A stretch of 64,000 bases of DNA from Lysinibacillus telephonicus (lineage in GTDB: Bacteria; Bacillota; Bacilli; Bacillales_A; Planococcaceae). The number at the start of each line of letters is the position of its first letter. Positions within the stretch are counted from its first letter, which is position 1. Shown one piece after another: positions 8,380-17,776 of the stretch. The notes beneath the pieces were generated by a model. That model was not told the origin of the DNA and searched no databases. It saw only the letters and a list, made by a program, of their open reading frames with translations. Position numbers and translations under genes: made by a program. The stretch is taken from positions 18,388-82,387 of the forward strand of contig NZ_RXNR01000015.1 of the NCBI RefSeq assembly GCF_003966145.1, read 5' to 3'.

Positions 8380-9144
8380 TTAAATTGTTTTTATTTCTAT
8401 ATTATTTCCTTTTAAAATACTGCTTACATTTTGAGCAAATTCAACTGCCTTTGCACCGTCACCATGGATGCACAATGTATCGACTTCTATATTTATCTCT
8501 TTTCCTGACGTCGCAATAACTTTCTTTTCAGAAATCATTTTAATCACTTGTTTTAATGAAGCTTCTTCATCAGTAATGACAGCATTTTGATGTGTACGAG
8601 GGGTTAATTGTCCATTTTCATTGTATGTTCTATCAACAAACCCTTCATTTGCAACTCTCAACCCTAATTTCTTCGCTTCTGAAATTAAATAACTATTAGA
8701 TAATCCATATAAAATAAGTTCTTCATCTACTTTTAATATCGCTTGTACAATTGCATTTGCTATTTCTTCACTTTTCGCAGCCATATTATAGAGTGCTCCA
8801 TGAGGTTTTACATGATGTAATTTACTTCCCTCAACTTCTACTAATGTTTTTAAAGCACCTATTTGATATAAAGTTAAATCAAAAATTTCTTCAGGTGTAT
8901 AATTAATGTTTCTTCTACCGAAACCTTGTAAATCCGGATATCCAGGATGTGCCCCAACAGCGACATTTGCCTCTAATGCTAGGTTTACTGTCTTTCTAAT
9001 TACAGATGGATCTCCTGCATGGAACCCACATGCTATATTTACAGATGAAACATATTTCATCATTTCTTTATCGTTGCCAATTTTATATATACCGAAGCTT
9101 TCACCCAAATCACAATTTAAATCAATCGTTAATTGTTTATTCAT
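8380..9144 (-). CDS. pxpA: 5-oxoprolinase subunit A (LamB/YcsF family)
   Basis: A 254-aa protein. PxpA with PxpBC forms the prokaryotic ATP-dependent 5-oxoprolinase, which opens pyroglutamate to L-glutamate. Family signatures are IDLNCDLGESFG at the N-terminus and NIACGFHAGDP near residue 38, then VGAHPGYPD and HVKPHGALYN. Full family length. The start ATG lies 8 nt inside the end of pxpC with AAGGGAG 7 nt upstream, so translation is coupled. It is the last gene of the eleven-gene cluster. Confidence 0.95.
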   Translation of the reverse strand: MNKQLTIDLNCDLGESFGIYKIGNDKEMMKYVSSVNIACGFHAGDPSVIRKTVNLALEANVAVGAHPGYPDLQGFGRRNINYTPEEIFDLTLYQIGALKTLVEVEGSKLHHVKPHGALYNMAAKSEEIANAIVQAILKVDEELILYGLSNSYLISEAKKLGLRVANEGFVDRTYNENGQLTPRTHQNAVITDEEASLKQVIKMISEKKVIATSGKEINIEVDTLCIHGDGAKAVEFAQNVSSILKGNNIEIKTI

Positions 9145-10006
9145 TAATATTCTCCCTTATAAACGAGATTCGGTCACCATACCGTTGTTGAGCTACCTTC
9201 CATAAATCGTCATCAAGTATTTTCCCTACAATCGGGTATCCTCCTACCGTTTGGCCATCAGCCATTAAAATAATTGGCTGCCCTTCTGGCGGAATTTGAA
9301 TAGTACCAAACATTGTCGGTTCAGAGAGAATGTCTTTTTTACATTTCATTTTCAATTTTGGACCTTTATAAAAATATCCCATTCGATCACCGGAGGACAA
9401 TTGAAATTCCTCAGAAAAAAAGCGATTGACATCCTTTTCTTCAAAATAATTCAGCTGATAACTAGGAACAACTCTTACTTGATGGTGGCTTGGAAATTGA
9501 GGGATAAATTTATAAAATAGTCCTCGACGATTTTTAAAAATTGGATAATCCTCTCCATATAAAATGGTTCCATTTTGAATATTACAGCCTAAATTCGCCT
9601 TTAGGTATGTTGAGCAGCTATTTAAAATAGATTCTTCCTTAAATCCACCAATTGGTATTAAGTAAGCGATTGACCCCTGTTTAGAAAATTGAACTTTTAA
9701 AATATCCCCCTCATTTAAAATAAAAGTTTTCCAAGACTCAATTTCTTTTTCATTAACTTTAGCATTCATATCAGCGCCTACTAACACATATTCATGTTTC
9801 GATAGTGCTTCAAATGACATTCCCCCATAAAAGATTTCTAAAGCAGTTATATTATTATCGTTACCTAAAATTTTTTTTCCCAATTCAAAAGATAACTTAT
9901 CCATTGGACCAGCTGTAGGTATACCAAATTTTCGAAAATGAAATCGTCCATTATCCTGTAATGAACAAAATACCCCCTTCTTCAAAACCTTAAGTAACTG
10001 TTTCAC
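9137..10006 (-). CDS. pxpC: 5-oxoprolinase subunit C (KipA-type, biotin-carboxyltransferase-like)
   Basis: 289 aa. The N-terminus (SLQDNGRFHFRKFGIPTAGPMD) and the C-terminus (GTIQIPPEGQP, LMADGQTVGGYP, then KVAQQRYGD) carry the PxpC/KipA hallmarks. The middle is diverged: where relatives usually have an LGSRSTDLRGG-like motif this protein has CSTYLKANLG. I chose the GTG at 10006 because GTGGAG lies 6 nt upstream; the alternative GTG at 10018 overlaps that site. The gene follows pxpB after about 40 nt. Confidence 0.9.
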   Translation of the reverse strand: MKQLLKVLKKGVFCSLQDNGRFHFRKFGIPTAGPMDKLSFELGKKILGNDNNITALEIFYGGMSFEALSKHEYVLVGADMNAKVNEKEIESWKTFILNEGDILKVQFSKQGSIAYLIPIGGFKEESILNSCSTYLKANLGCNIQNGTILYGEDYPIFKNRRGLFYKFIPQFPSHHQVRVVPSYQLNYFEEKDVNRFFSEEFQLSSGDRMGYFYKGPKLKMKCKKDILSEPTMFGTIQIPPEGQPIILMADGQTVGGYPIVGKILDDDLWKVAQQRYGDRISFIRENINE

Positions 10007-10047
10007 TTTTATCTCCACTTTCTACTTCAACTATGCGTCAACAAAAA

Positions 10048-10773
10048 TCAATTCATTTTTAATAATTCAAAAACATATTCTGAATCCTTACTTAGTTGTT
10101 GTTCAAGTTCATCAAATTGTTCTTTCGATATTTTTTCGAATTTTAGTTGATTACCTGCTTGCAATAAAAAAGGATGCTTTCTTTTCACATTAAATAAATC
10201 AATAGGGGTTTTGCCAATAATATTCCACCCTCCAGGGGAGTCTACTGGATATATTCCCGTCTGCTGTCCCCCTATCCCTACACTGCCTTTTTGTACATTT
10301 TTTCTTGGTATTTCAAGTCTAGGAATATATAAATCTTTTTGTAGCCCCCCTAGATAAGGAAAACCAGGTAAAAAGCCAATAAAAAAAACGGTATAGAGTG
10401 GTTCGCAATGCTTTTCGATGATCTGTTCCTTCGATAAATTGATTTCTTTGGATACTCGATCTAAATCTAAAGCGAAAGGTTCCTCATAGCAAACAGGTAT
10501 TGTAATTTGTTTTGTAGTATTTAAAGCATTTCCAACAGGATATTTTTCCCACATTGCTAAAATTTCTTTTGTTAGTAGATCACTCGAAATAGTCCTATTA
10601 AAAAAAACGGTTACCATATGATAGCTTGGTACTGTTTCAATTATATACCGTTTACAATTTTTGTTAATAAATTGGTCAAATGCTGTTACTAATTGAAAAG
10701 TTGATAAATTAATTTCTTGTCCAAAAATGAACGAGGCAATTGTTTTATCCTGTATTGATATGACAGGAATCAC
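10048..10773 (-). CDS. pxpB: 5-oxoprolinase subunit B (KipI-type)
   Basis: A 241-aa cyclophilin-like KipI/PxpB protein. Signatures are GFLPGFPYLGG near residue 130, IPRLEIPRKNVQKGSVGIGG, and QTGIYPVDSPGGWNIIG. The GTG start lies 1 nt after the pcp stop with AGGGGG upstream. In B. subtilis KipI also inhibits the kinase KinA; here the operon context makes the 5-oxoprolinase role the safer reading. Confidence 0.93.
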   Translation of the reverse strand: MIPVISIQDKTIASFIFGQEINLSTFQLVTAFDQFINKNCKRYIIETVPSYHMVTVFFNRTISSDLLTKEILAMWEKYPVGNALNTTKQITIPVCYEEPFALDLDRVSKEINLSKEQIIEKHCEPLYTVFFIGFLPGFPYLGGLQKDLYIPRLEIPRKNVQKGSVGIGGQQTGIYPVDSPGGWNIIGKTPIDLFNVKRKHPFLLQAGNQLKFEKISKEQFDELEQQLSKDSEYVFELLKMN

Positions 10774-10774
10774 A

Positions 10775-11389
10775 TTAATCCCCCTCTTTAGCTATCACTT
10801 CTAAACTAATTTCAATTGCTGATATTAAATCTTTTTGGGACCAGCTAGGAATTTTACCATGTATAATAGCTAATTCATGACAAGCAGGCATATGAATAAA
10901 ACCAGCTTTACAACGTAAGTCATTGACTTTAATATAATCTAATACGCTATACATAATGTTATTACACAAATATGTTCCTGCAGTATTTGACATTTCTGCT
11001 GGGAAGCCATTTTCAATTAGATTATTGATAATTGATCTAACCGGTAAAGTTGAAAAATAAGCATCTGGACCATTGCTATTAATCAATTGATCTAAAGGAG
11101 CAAAACCATTATTATCGCGATCTCCATCCTTTACGTTAATCGCGATTCTTTCTGGTGTAATTTTAAATCGGCCAGCTGCTAAACCAAGGGAAACTACAAT
11201 ATCTGGCTTTAATTGTTCCATTTTCTCTATAATAAGTTTTTCAGATTGATTAAAATCTACAGGTAAAATAAAGCTTTCAATTTCATAGTCTTCAATTGTT
11301 TTGCCATCCAATTCCTTAGCAACTGTCATAGTTGGATTTATTTTATAATCTAGAAAAGGTTCAAAACCTGTTAAAAGTATTTTTTTCAT
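10775..11389 (-). CDS. pcp: Pyrrolidone-carboxylate peptidase (pyroglutamyl peptidase I)
   Basis: A 204-aa cytoplasmic cysteine peptidase of family C15 that removes N-terminal pyroglutamate from peptides. The catalytic triad is visible as Glu80 (TPERIAINV), Cys142 (NTAGTYLCN) and His166 (GFIHMPA), in the usual order and spacing. Start ATG overlaps the stop of the M14 gene as ATGA. Its product, free pyroglutamate, is the substrate of the PxpABC enzyme encoded immediately downstream, so pcp and pxpBCA form one pathway. Confidence 0.96.
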   Translation of the reverse strand: MKKILLTGFEPFLDYKINPTMTVAKELDGKTIEDYEIESFILPVDFNQSEKLIIEKMEQLKPDIVVSLGLAAGRFKITPERIAINVKDGDRDNNGFAPLDQLINSNGPDAYFSTLPVRSIINNLIENGFPAEMSNTAGTYLCNNIMYSVLDYIKVNDLRCKAGFIHMPACHELAIIHGKIPSWSQKDLISAIEISLEVIAKEGD

Positions 11390-14238
11390 ATGTACTCCCC
11401 CCTAATTGTTATTTCTAGTGGTCTCTCTCTGTATAAGGTATTTCCGTTACGTTTCATGTCTACATTCGAATTTGAAACTGTTTGAAGTATTGATAAATTA
11501 AATAAATACTGTGCTTCTACGCATTCCTCCAGCACGTCACCATATACTACTTCATCTGCCACTTCAGAAATAATATCTGCTGCTACCCATTCAGGATATC
11601 TTAAAATACTTACTGCAGAGTAAGTAGGTGTTACAATTCTCTCTTTATAGAAGTTAATGTTGCCATGCACTTCGAGAGGGAATATCTCAGGCAGCCAATC
11701 ATGGCCATATTTACGGAATCTACTTCTCCAATATTCATTTTGTTTAGGAATATTAGTTGTTTCATAGATTTCACTCATGTCTTTTACAATTTTCTCTAGG
11801 TTTTCTCGGGCTACATCTGTACCAAGTTCATTTGAATATCTACCAATTCCGTATATTTTAGCGCTCGGAATAAAATATGACACTGGGAAACGTGGAGGGC
11901 TATTATACCCTGCGAATGGCTGTACCCATTCATGAGCAGGAATTCCATGATTATCAATGACAACGTCTGGTGCCCATCTTTTCATTAATTCCGGCAGAAC
12001 ATTTGATTCCCCAAAGATAGTATTTTTATATCTGATATGGGCGAATTCAAGTCCAACTGCATTATAACGAGCAGCATGATGTTTCCATTCTGGATGTTCC
12101 TTTGTTAATTTTTTTAGTAAATAATGTCCATCAGGATTTGCCAATGGAATTGCAACGATATTAATTTTTTTCAGCAGTTCATTGTTGGATTCTAACCGTT
12201 CTAATAATCTATGAACTGCAATATTACTTGAAACTTCATTAGGATGATGTGCACATTCAATTAACACTGTAGGTTTAAACAGAGTCATTTTTAAAGGATT
12301 ATCAAATTGTTCATTTGATGGTAAATACTTTTCTATTACATGAATTGGACGCCCTCGAAACGAATAATCAACTAATACACTATTGGGTACTGTTGTATCA
12401 TCAATTTTTGTTTGTTCCCACATTGTTAATAATTCATCAATATCCCACAAATCGATATGGCCATTAACTTCTAACCTAACCTTTGTTGGCACATTTTTTT
12501 CGAAGAAAAGTTCTTTTGTTTTAACTTCATTTTTATTTAATTGGTGCCATTTTGTTACTTTAATTGACGCCCTAGGATTCTCACCTTTTGCAACATGCAT
12601 AATAGGAACAACAGCACCAACCGCTATGTAGGGTTTTCCAATTAATTTTGTTCCTAAATCTTCGAAGTAATCTAACGTATTAAAATAAATATCTTCATAG
12701 AGCGCTTCTAAAGGAGATGTTCTTTCTTCATTAACTGAAAGTCTTTCTTCCTCTTCACTCATCCAAACCTCTACTTCCATTTGATCAAATAGAGGCTGTG
12801 TAAGTCCTTTTTCCCCTTTTATTTCACCGATTCCATCTAATAATTGAGGTAAAAAATCTGTCAGATAAAATTGATAAAAACGTTCCCGATCTGATGGGAA
12901 ATGCATTACCGCTTTACCTGTTTCAGAACTAAATACAATACAGCTTGTCGTTGGTGCAGCAAATCTCTCTCCATCCACATAAGGAACTTTGCTGCATTCA
13001 ACATCTAAACTTCCTAAATGATAGACCGTCCCATCATCTAATAAGGTGACTACTTCATAAGTGTGCTTTAATTGATTATCTAGTTCGAATTGAACATTTT
13101 CTTTACTAATTGATGTTTCGTTTTCAATAATGGCATCGATAGGGTAAAGTTCTTGAATCCAACGAATCGGCAGCTCAAGACTATTTTCTAAATGATGTTC
13201 TTTAACTTTTATCTTTATCTTTTTTGCGTTGGCAGGTATTTGATGGATCAGCTCTTCTTTTATCCAATGAAAACCAGGCTTGAATGATGATCTTACAGTA
13301 ATCTCTTGAATATTTTTATATTTTTCAGACCATTTATTTTTTAGTAAGCTTCTAATCTCTAAAGGCTCCGAGACATAAACTTCTACTTTCTGAATTTGAT
13401 TATTTGCCAAAGATTCCAAGTGCTTTTCAGCAAGTTCTATTTCAGAGGGGTTATCCCACTTTACTTCAAGCATTGTTTCTTCTTTATTTTTAAAATGAGC
13501 GTAATGAAATGCATTTTCCCAGGCACCTAAAACCCCATTCTCTTTCCAGCTTCTTTCGTTCGCTAACCATTCCATCATATTTGCACATTGGTCTAGTGAA
13601 CCATTTAATTGGATAATATTTTCTTTTGGCACTTCAATAAATGATTGATTGTGCTGTTGAATAATAAACTGGATTTCTGCGTTTTTATTTTGAGCAATTG
13701 GCAAAGTAATAGAAGTACTTACTAAACCCAATCTTGCTGCAAAATTACATGTTGCTTTAAATAGCTGCTTGTTCCATTTTTCACAGCCTATATTAATATT
13801 AAGATGCTGCTGTGGGCTTGCCTCTTGTAAATAACCAAATCCAGATAATGTCCAAATGTCACTTATACTAGTAATAGATGATTGTGCATTGTCCTTAACT
13901 AAATTCTCTCTCAATTCAGTTCCAGCAATTGAGCTTAATAGACTGGAAAGTGCTTCTTCAGATGTATAATAAATATGAAGTTTTCCTGATTCAAAACTTG
14001 CTCTTGTTTCAGTTTCATTTTTCTCAAAACTCATGACTACTTTTTGATTTGTAAACTCAAAAAAGTTAAAAGACAAGGCAGTAGTTTCAAGTCCTACTCT
14101 CACCATAAAATCTAATAAACCTAATGGATATAGATTATCGGGTAAATCAATATAAAGTGAAACACCATCAGGTACTCCATCATTATTTTTATCGAGCAGC
14201 AAGCCTTCTAATGTCCATAAATCCTCCATATTCATCAC
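11386..14238 (-). CDS. Large cytoplasmic M14-type (zinc carboxypeptidase-like) peptidase
   Basis: A 950-aa protein without a signal peptide. The C-terminal part (about 620-900) carries M14-like zinc motifs: HPNE (His665-x-x-Glu668), NPDGHY (701-706) and VIDNHG with His764 as likely third ligand. A late Glu (FPLEVHGN, 855) could be the catalytic base. The N-terminal 240 residues contain a calcium-loop-like DKNNDGVPDG (16-25) and two similar halves beginning DLWTLEG and DIWTLSG. Residues 250-620 match nothing I recognise. The start may be the GTG at 14238 or the ATG one codon on, directly after the permease stop. Position between a peptide transporter and pcp implies that it trims imported peptides. 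Confidence 0.75.
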   Translation of the reverse strand: MMNMEDLWTLEGLLLDKNNDGVPDGVSLYIDLPDNLYPLGLLDFMVRVGLETTALSFNFFEFTNQKVVMSFEKNETETRASFESGKLHIYYTSEEALSSLLSSIAGTELRENLVKDNAQSSITSISDIWTLSGFGYLQEASPQQHLNINIGCEKWNKQLFKATCNFAARLGLVSTSITLPIAQNKNAEIQFIIQQHNQSFIEVPKENIIQLNGSLDQCANMMEWLANERSWKENGVLGAWENAFHYAHFKNKEETMLEVKWDNPSEIELAEKHLESLANNQIQKVEVYVSEPLEIRSLLKNKWSEKYKNIQEITVRSSFKPGFHWIKEELIHQIPANAKKIKIKVKEHHLENSLELPIRWIQELYPIDAIIENETSISKENVQFELDNQLKHTYEVVTLLDDGTVYHLGSLDVECSKVPYVDGERFAAPTTSCIVFSSETGKAVMHFPSDRERFYQFYLTDFLPQLLDGIGEIKGEKGLTQPLFDQMEVEVWMSEEEERLSVNEERTSPLEALYEDIYFNTLDYFEDLGTKLIGKPYIAVGAVVPIMHVAKGENPRASIKVTKWHQLNKNEVKTKELFFEKNVPTKVRLEVNGHIDLWDIDELLTMWEQTKIDDTTVPNSVLVDYSFRGRPIHVIEKYLPSNEQFDNPLKMTLFKPTVLIECAHHPNEVSSNIAVHRLLERLESNNELLKKINIVAIPLANPDGHYLLKKLTKEHPEWKHHAARYNAVGLEFAHIRYKNTIFGESNVLPELMKRWAPDVVIDNHGIPAHEWVQPFAGYNSPPRFPVSYFIPSAKIYGIGRYSNELGTDVARENLEKIVKDMSEIYETTNIPKQNEYWRSRFRKYGHDWLPEIFPLEVHGNINFYKERIVTPTYSAVSILRYPEWVAADIISEVADEVVYGDVLEECVEAQYLFNLSILQTVSNSNVDMKRNGNTLYRERPLEITIRGEYI

Positions 14239-15141
14239 CTACGCCTTTAAATTAGGGTCAAACTTATCTCTTAACCAATCACCAAGCAGGTTAAATCCTA
14301 GAACTGTCAGCATTATTGAAATACCAGGGAATACAGAAGTCCACCATGCAGTCGTAATATAATTTCTGCTGTCTGCTAACATTCCTCCCCAAGAAGGAAT
14401 TGTAGGGTCTACACCTAAACCTAAGAACGTTAAGGAAGCTTCCAGTAAAATAAATTCTGCGATATACATCGTACTAAGAACTAAAATTGACGATAACACA
14501 TTCGGTAAAATATGTTTCAAAATTATACGTGTATTCGATCCACCGATTGCTTTTGCTGCTTGTACGAATTCTTGTTCCTTTAATGAAATTACTTGTCCCC
14601 TAATGAGGCGAGCAAATCCAACCCAATATGTGAGACCTAAAATAATGACAATTTTCCATATTCCAGTACCTAAAACGCTCATTACAACAATGGCAAATAA
14701 CATAAATGGAAAAGCCAATTGAATATCAGCTATACGCATAATTAGGTCATCAAGCCATTTACCAAAATAACCTGATACTAATCCCATTATCGTTCCGATT
14801 ACAAGAGAAATAAGAACACCAAATATCCCTACAATTAGTGATATTCTTGCTCCATAAATCATTCTACTTAATAAGTCCCGACCCAATTGGTCTCCACCAA
14901 GAAGATACTGTGACTCTCCTGTATCATCAGTAAAAGAAGGAACATCTAATCTCGCAGTTAAGCTTGCTTGAGATGGATCATAGGGTGCAATCCATGGTGC
15001 GAAAACAGCACAAACCACCGTTCCCGCAACAAGTATCATCCCTAAAATTCCTATAGGATTTTTTCTTATAAATTTAAAAATCTTTGAAAGGATTGATGTC
15101 TTCTTAGGAGAAGAATTTGTAACTTCAGCTACTTGTTCCAT
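14239..15141 (-). CDS. Peptide ABC transporter permease, DppC/OppC-like
   Basis: A 300-aa inner-membrane permease with six membrane segments. The N-terminal OppC signature is present (APWIAPYDP after the first segment). The EAA loop reads EFVQAAKAIGGSNTRIILKHILPN (about residues 187-210), and the C-terminus GDWLRDKFDPNLKA is typical of DppC. It starts 2 nt after the dppB-like stop and directly abuts the M14 gene. Confidence 0.93.
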   Translation of the reverse strand: MEQVAEVTNSSPKKTSILSKIFKFIRKNPIGILGMILVAGTVVCAVFAPWIAPYDPSQASLTARLDVPSFTDDTGESQYLLGGDQLGRDLLSRMIYGARISLIVGIFGVLISLVIGTIMGLVSGYFGKWLDDLIMRIADIQLAFPFMLFAIVVMSVLGTGIWKIVIILGLTYWVGFARLIRGQVISLKEQEFVQAAKAIGGSNTRIILKHILPNVLSSILVLSTMYIAEFILLEASLTFLGLGVDPTIPSWGGMLADSRNYITTAWWTSVFPGISIMLTVLGFNLLGDWLRDKFDPNLKA

Positions 15142-15143
15142 AT

Positions 15144-16082
15144 CTATTTCCCCTTTCCAGCTTTAATTCGAGGGTCAATAAGTGAATAACTTAGATCGAC
15201 GATTAAATTAACTACTACCATTACAAGTGCTAAAAATACGACTCCACCTTGAACAACTGGATAGTCACGTTGGTTGATAGCATCAATAATTAAACGGCCA
15301 ATTCCCGGCCAAGCAAATACTTGCTCTATAATAACTGTTCCGCCTAATAGCGCACCAAATTGAAGTCCAATAAATGTTGTAGTTGGTAATAATGCATTTC
15401 TAAATGCATGTTTTAATATGACTACCCATTTACTGATTCCCTTTGATTCTGCTGTACGAATATATTGTTGGTTTAATACTTCCAACATTGAGGAACGCAC
15501 CAACCTAGCCAATACACCAGATAAAATAAGTCCAAGCGTTATCGATGGTAAGATTAAGTATTTAAATCCTTCAAACCCAGACGCAGGCAGCCATTGGAGA
15601 TTTACTGCAAAAATTAAAATTAACATAATACCAAGCCAAAAGTTTGGGAACGATATACCAATAAGTGAAAATACTCGACCACCGAAGTCTAAAAAAGTAT
15701 CCCGTTTAATTGCAGAAATAATACCAACTGGAAATGCAATTAACAGTGCTACTACCATTCCACCAAAAGCCAGCAGCATAGTCGGCCATACTCTTTCTGC
15801 AATAAGCGTCATTACAGGAATACCACTTCTAAAAGACTCCCCTAAATCGAAAGTTAACAATCCTTTCATAAACAGCCCATATTGAATATGTAATGGTTGG
15901 TCTAAACCTAATTCTGCAGTTAACTGATCTATTGCTTCCTGGCTTGGCTCACCCGCTCCAAACATTATGGCTACAGGGTCTCCTGTTAGTCGTATTGAAA
16001 AGAACACAATAAGTGAAATAACAATTACAACTAAAATTGCATGAAAAATTCTTTTAACAATATAAGATAGCAACACTTTCAC
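15144..16082 (-). CDS. Peptide ABC transporter permease, DppB/OppB-like
   Basis: A 312-aa permease. The N-terminus (YIVKRIFHAI, then FFSIRLTGDPV) and the C-terminus (NLIVDLSYSLIDPRIK) are diagnostic for DppB-type proteins. The EAA motif reads IRTAESKGISKWVVILKHAFRNA. Pairs with the next permease. It is separated from the binding-protein gene by a 65-nt spacer that holds a strong hairpin. Confidence 0.93.
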   Translation of the reverse strand: MKVLLSYIVKRIFHAILVVIVISLIVFFSIRLTGDPVAIMFGAGEPSQEAIDQLTAELGLDQPLHIQYGLFMKGLLTFDLGESFRSGIPVMTLIAERVWPTMLLAFGGMVVALLIAFPVGIISAIKRDTFLDFGGRVFSLIGISFPNFWLGIMLILIFAVNLQWLPASGFEGFKYLILPSITLGLILSGVLARLVRSSMLEVLNQQYIRTAESKGISKWVVILKHAFRNALLPTTTFIGLQFGALLGGTVIIEQVFAWPGIGRLIIDAINQRDYPVVQGGVVFLALVMVVVNLIVDLSYSLIDPRIKAGKGK

Positions 16083-16103
16083 ATCCTTACTTGATGGAAT
16101 AAA

Positions 16104-16134
16104 AGAGATAGTACGGTGAAACCATACTATCTCT
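16104..16134 (-). promoter_or_regulatory. Intercistronic hairpin between binding protein and permease genes
   Basis: AGAGATAGTA pairs with TACTATCTCT, extended by GGT-gaa-ACC after one mismatch. On the minus strand it is followed by TTTTATT. It resembles the partial terminator or RNA-stabilising hairpin that lets binding protein exceed permease in ABC operons. Confidence 0.65.
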
Positions 16135-16147
16135 CCAGTTTTAAAAC

Positions 16148-17731
16148 CTATTGCACACTAACCTCTTCTAAACGTAGACGGTCATCATGTGGAGGGTTGA
16201 AGTCCACTACACGTTTATTTACTGCATATAAATCTACTGCTTGATAAAGGTTAACCTCTGGAGCTAATTCATATAGTCTTTGTGTTAATTGCTTAAAGAT
16301 TGCTTCACGCTCTTCTTGGTCAACTGAATTTCGTTGTTCTTCTAACAAACGTTCAATTTCTTCATCATAGAATGTTGGATTCCAAAATTCACCGGAGTGG
16401 TACATTTGGTACGCTGTATTATCAAAGTCTAGAGTCCAGCCTCCCCAACCATTACGATACATACCTCCAGCATTGCCATTTGGAATTAAATCAGAGTTCA
16501 AAGTAGTTACATCAACAGTATTAATATTTAATTTAATACCCACTTGCTCTAGGTAGAAAGCAACCGCCTGAGTTATTTCTTTAAAGTTCCCGTCAGAACC
16601 AGGGATATAAACATCAACAGTTGTACCTTCTGTAACGCCGGCTTCTTGTAATAATTGCTTCGCCTTTTCTGGATCATATGGATATGGTTCTAAGTCAGGG
16701 TTATAACCAAATGATAATTCACTTTGGAAAGTTGCAATTGGTATTCCATATCCGCCTAAAATCTCTTCAATTAACGCATTACGATCTATTGCATAGTTAA
16801 ATGCTTGACGCACTTTCACATCGTCAAAAGGTTCTATACTAGTATCAAAACGCAGCGCAAATACTGTTGGAGTACCTGTTTCCATTAATTCTAAATAATC
16901 AGTCGATTTAACCGTTTCTGCTTGTGATACCTCTACTCGTTTCATAATGTCAATTGAACCTGTTTGTAATTCAGCTAAACGAGTTGAAGCTTCTGGGATA
17001 ACTTTAAATGTTACCTTATCTAACTTTGGTAATCCTTCTTTCCAATAGTTTTCATTTTTCTCTAAAACGATTTGTTGATCACGCTCATAACCAGTCATTT
17101 TAAATGGCCCTGTACCTACTGGATGTGTATCAAAATATTCCTCGCCATTTTCTTCAATATAGCCTGGAGGAACTATTACTGCTCCATAACTAGCTAATTT
17201 TGTTAGTATTACAGGGTCAATCGTGTTTAAGTGGAAAGTAACAGTATATTCATCATTTACTTCTACACTCTCAATAGATGTATAGTTTGAATATTGCGGT
17301 CCTTGTTGACCTTGTTCTCCTAATAAACGATCGAATGTATATTTAACTGCATCTGCATTAAAAGCTTCACCATTATGGAATGTTACACCTTGGCGAAGTT
17401 TAAATACTAAAGTTTTATCATCAACATACTCCCATGATTCCGCTAATCCTGGTTGAATTTCTAAATCATTATTGCGATCTACTAAACCTTCAAATACTGA
17501 TGTTGCAACTGTGCTCCAATCTAGTAAGAACGTATCAATTGGATCCCAGTTTTGCGGTTCAGATGATACCCCAATTACTAGTTCATTTCCTCTTGAACTC
17601 GCTGGGTTTTCAGAAGAACCCGCAGCATTATCGCCGGCTTCTGACGAACTAGAGTTTCCTCCAGAACAAGCAGCTAGAACTAAAACTATTGATAGTGAAC
17701 ATAACAAAAATAAATGTTTCATTTTTTGCAT
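16148..17731 (-). CDS. Peptide-binding lipoprotein of ABC transporter (SBP family 5)
   Basis: A 527-aa extracytoplasmic solute-binding protein. Lipoprotein signal with lipobox LAAC, Cys22, followed by a Ser/Gly/Asn linker. The SBP_bac_5 core starts at about residue 50 (ELVIGVSSEPQNWDP) and includes YTFDRLL and HPVGTGPFKM. GGGAGG precedes the ATG. It is the substrate receptor for the transporter. Family membership does not fix whether it prefers di-, oligo- or pyroglutamyl peptides; the downstream genes argue for the last. Confidence 0.92.
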   Translation of the reverse strand: MQKMKHLFLLCSLSIVLVLAACSGGNSSSSEAGDNAAGSSENPASSRGNELVIGVSSEPQNWDPIDTFLLDWSTVATSVFEGLVDRNNDLEIQPGLAESWEYVDDKTLVFKLRQGVTFHNGEAFNADAVKYTFDRLLGEQGQQGPQYSNYTSIESVEVNDEYTVTFHLNTIDPVILTKLASYGAVIVPPGYIEENGEEYFDTHPVGTGPFKMTGYERDQQIVLEKNENYWKEGLPKLDKVTFKVIPEASTRLAELQTGSIDIMKRVEVSQAETVKSTDYLELMETGTPTVFALRFDTSIEPFDDVKVRQAFNYAIDRNALIEEILGGYGIPIATFQSELSFGYNPDLEPYPYDPEKAKQLLQEAGVTEGTTVDVYIPGSDGNFKEITQAVAFYLEQVGIKLNINTVDVTTLNSDLIPNGNAGGMYRNGWGGWTLDFDNTAYQMYHSGEFWNPTFYDEEIERLLEEQRNSVDQEEREAIFKQLTQRLYELAPEVNLYQAVDLYAVNKRVVDFNPPHDDRLRLEEVSVQ

Positions 17732-17776
17732 CTTCTCTTTCCTCCCTATTTGTTAAATATGATATTTAGTTTTTTA

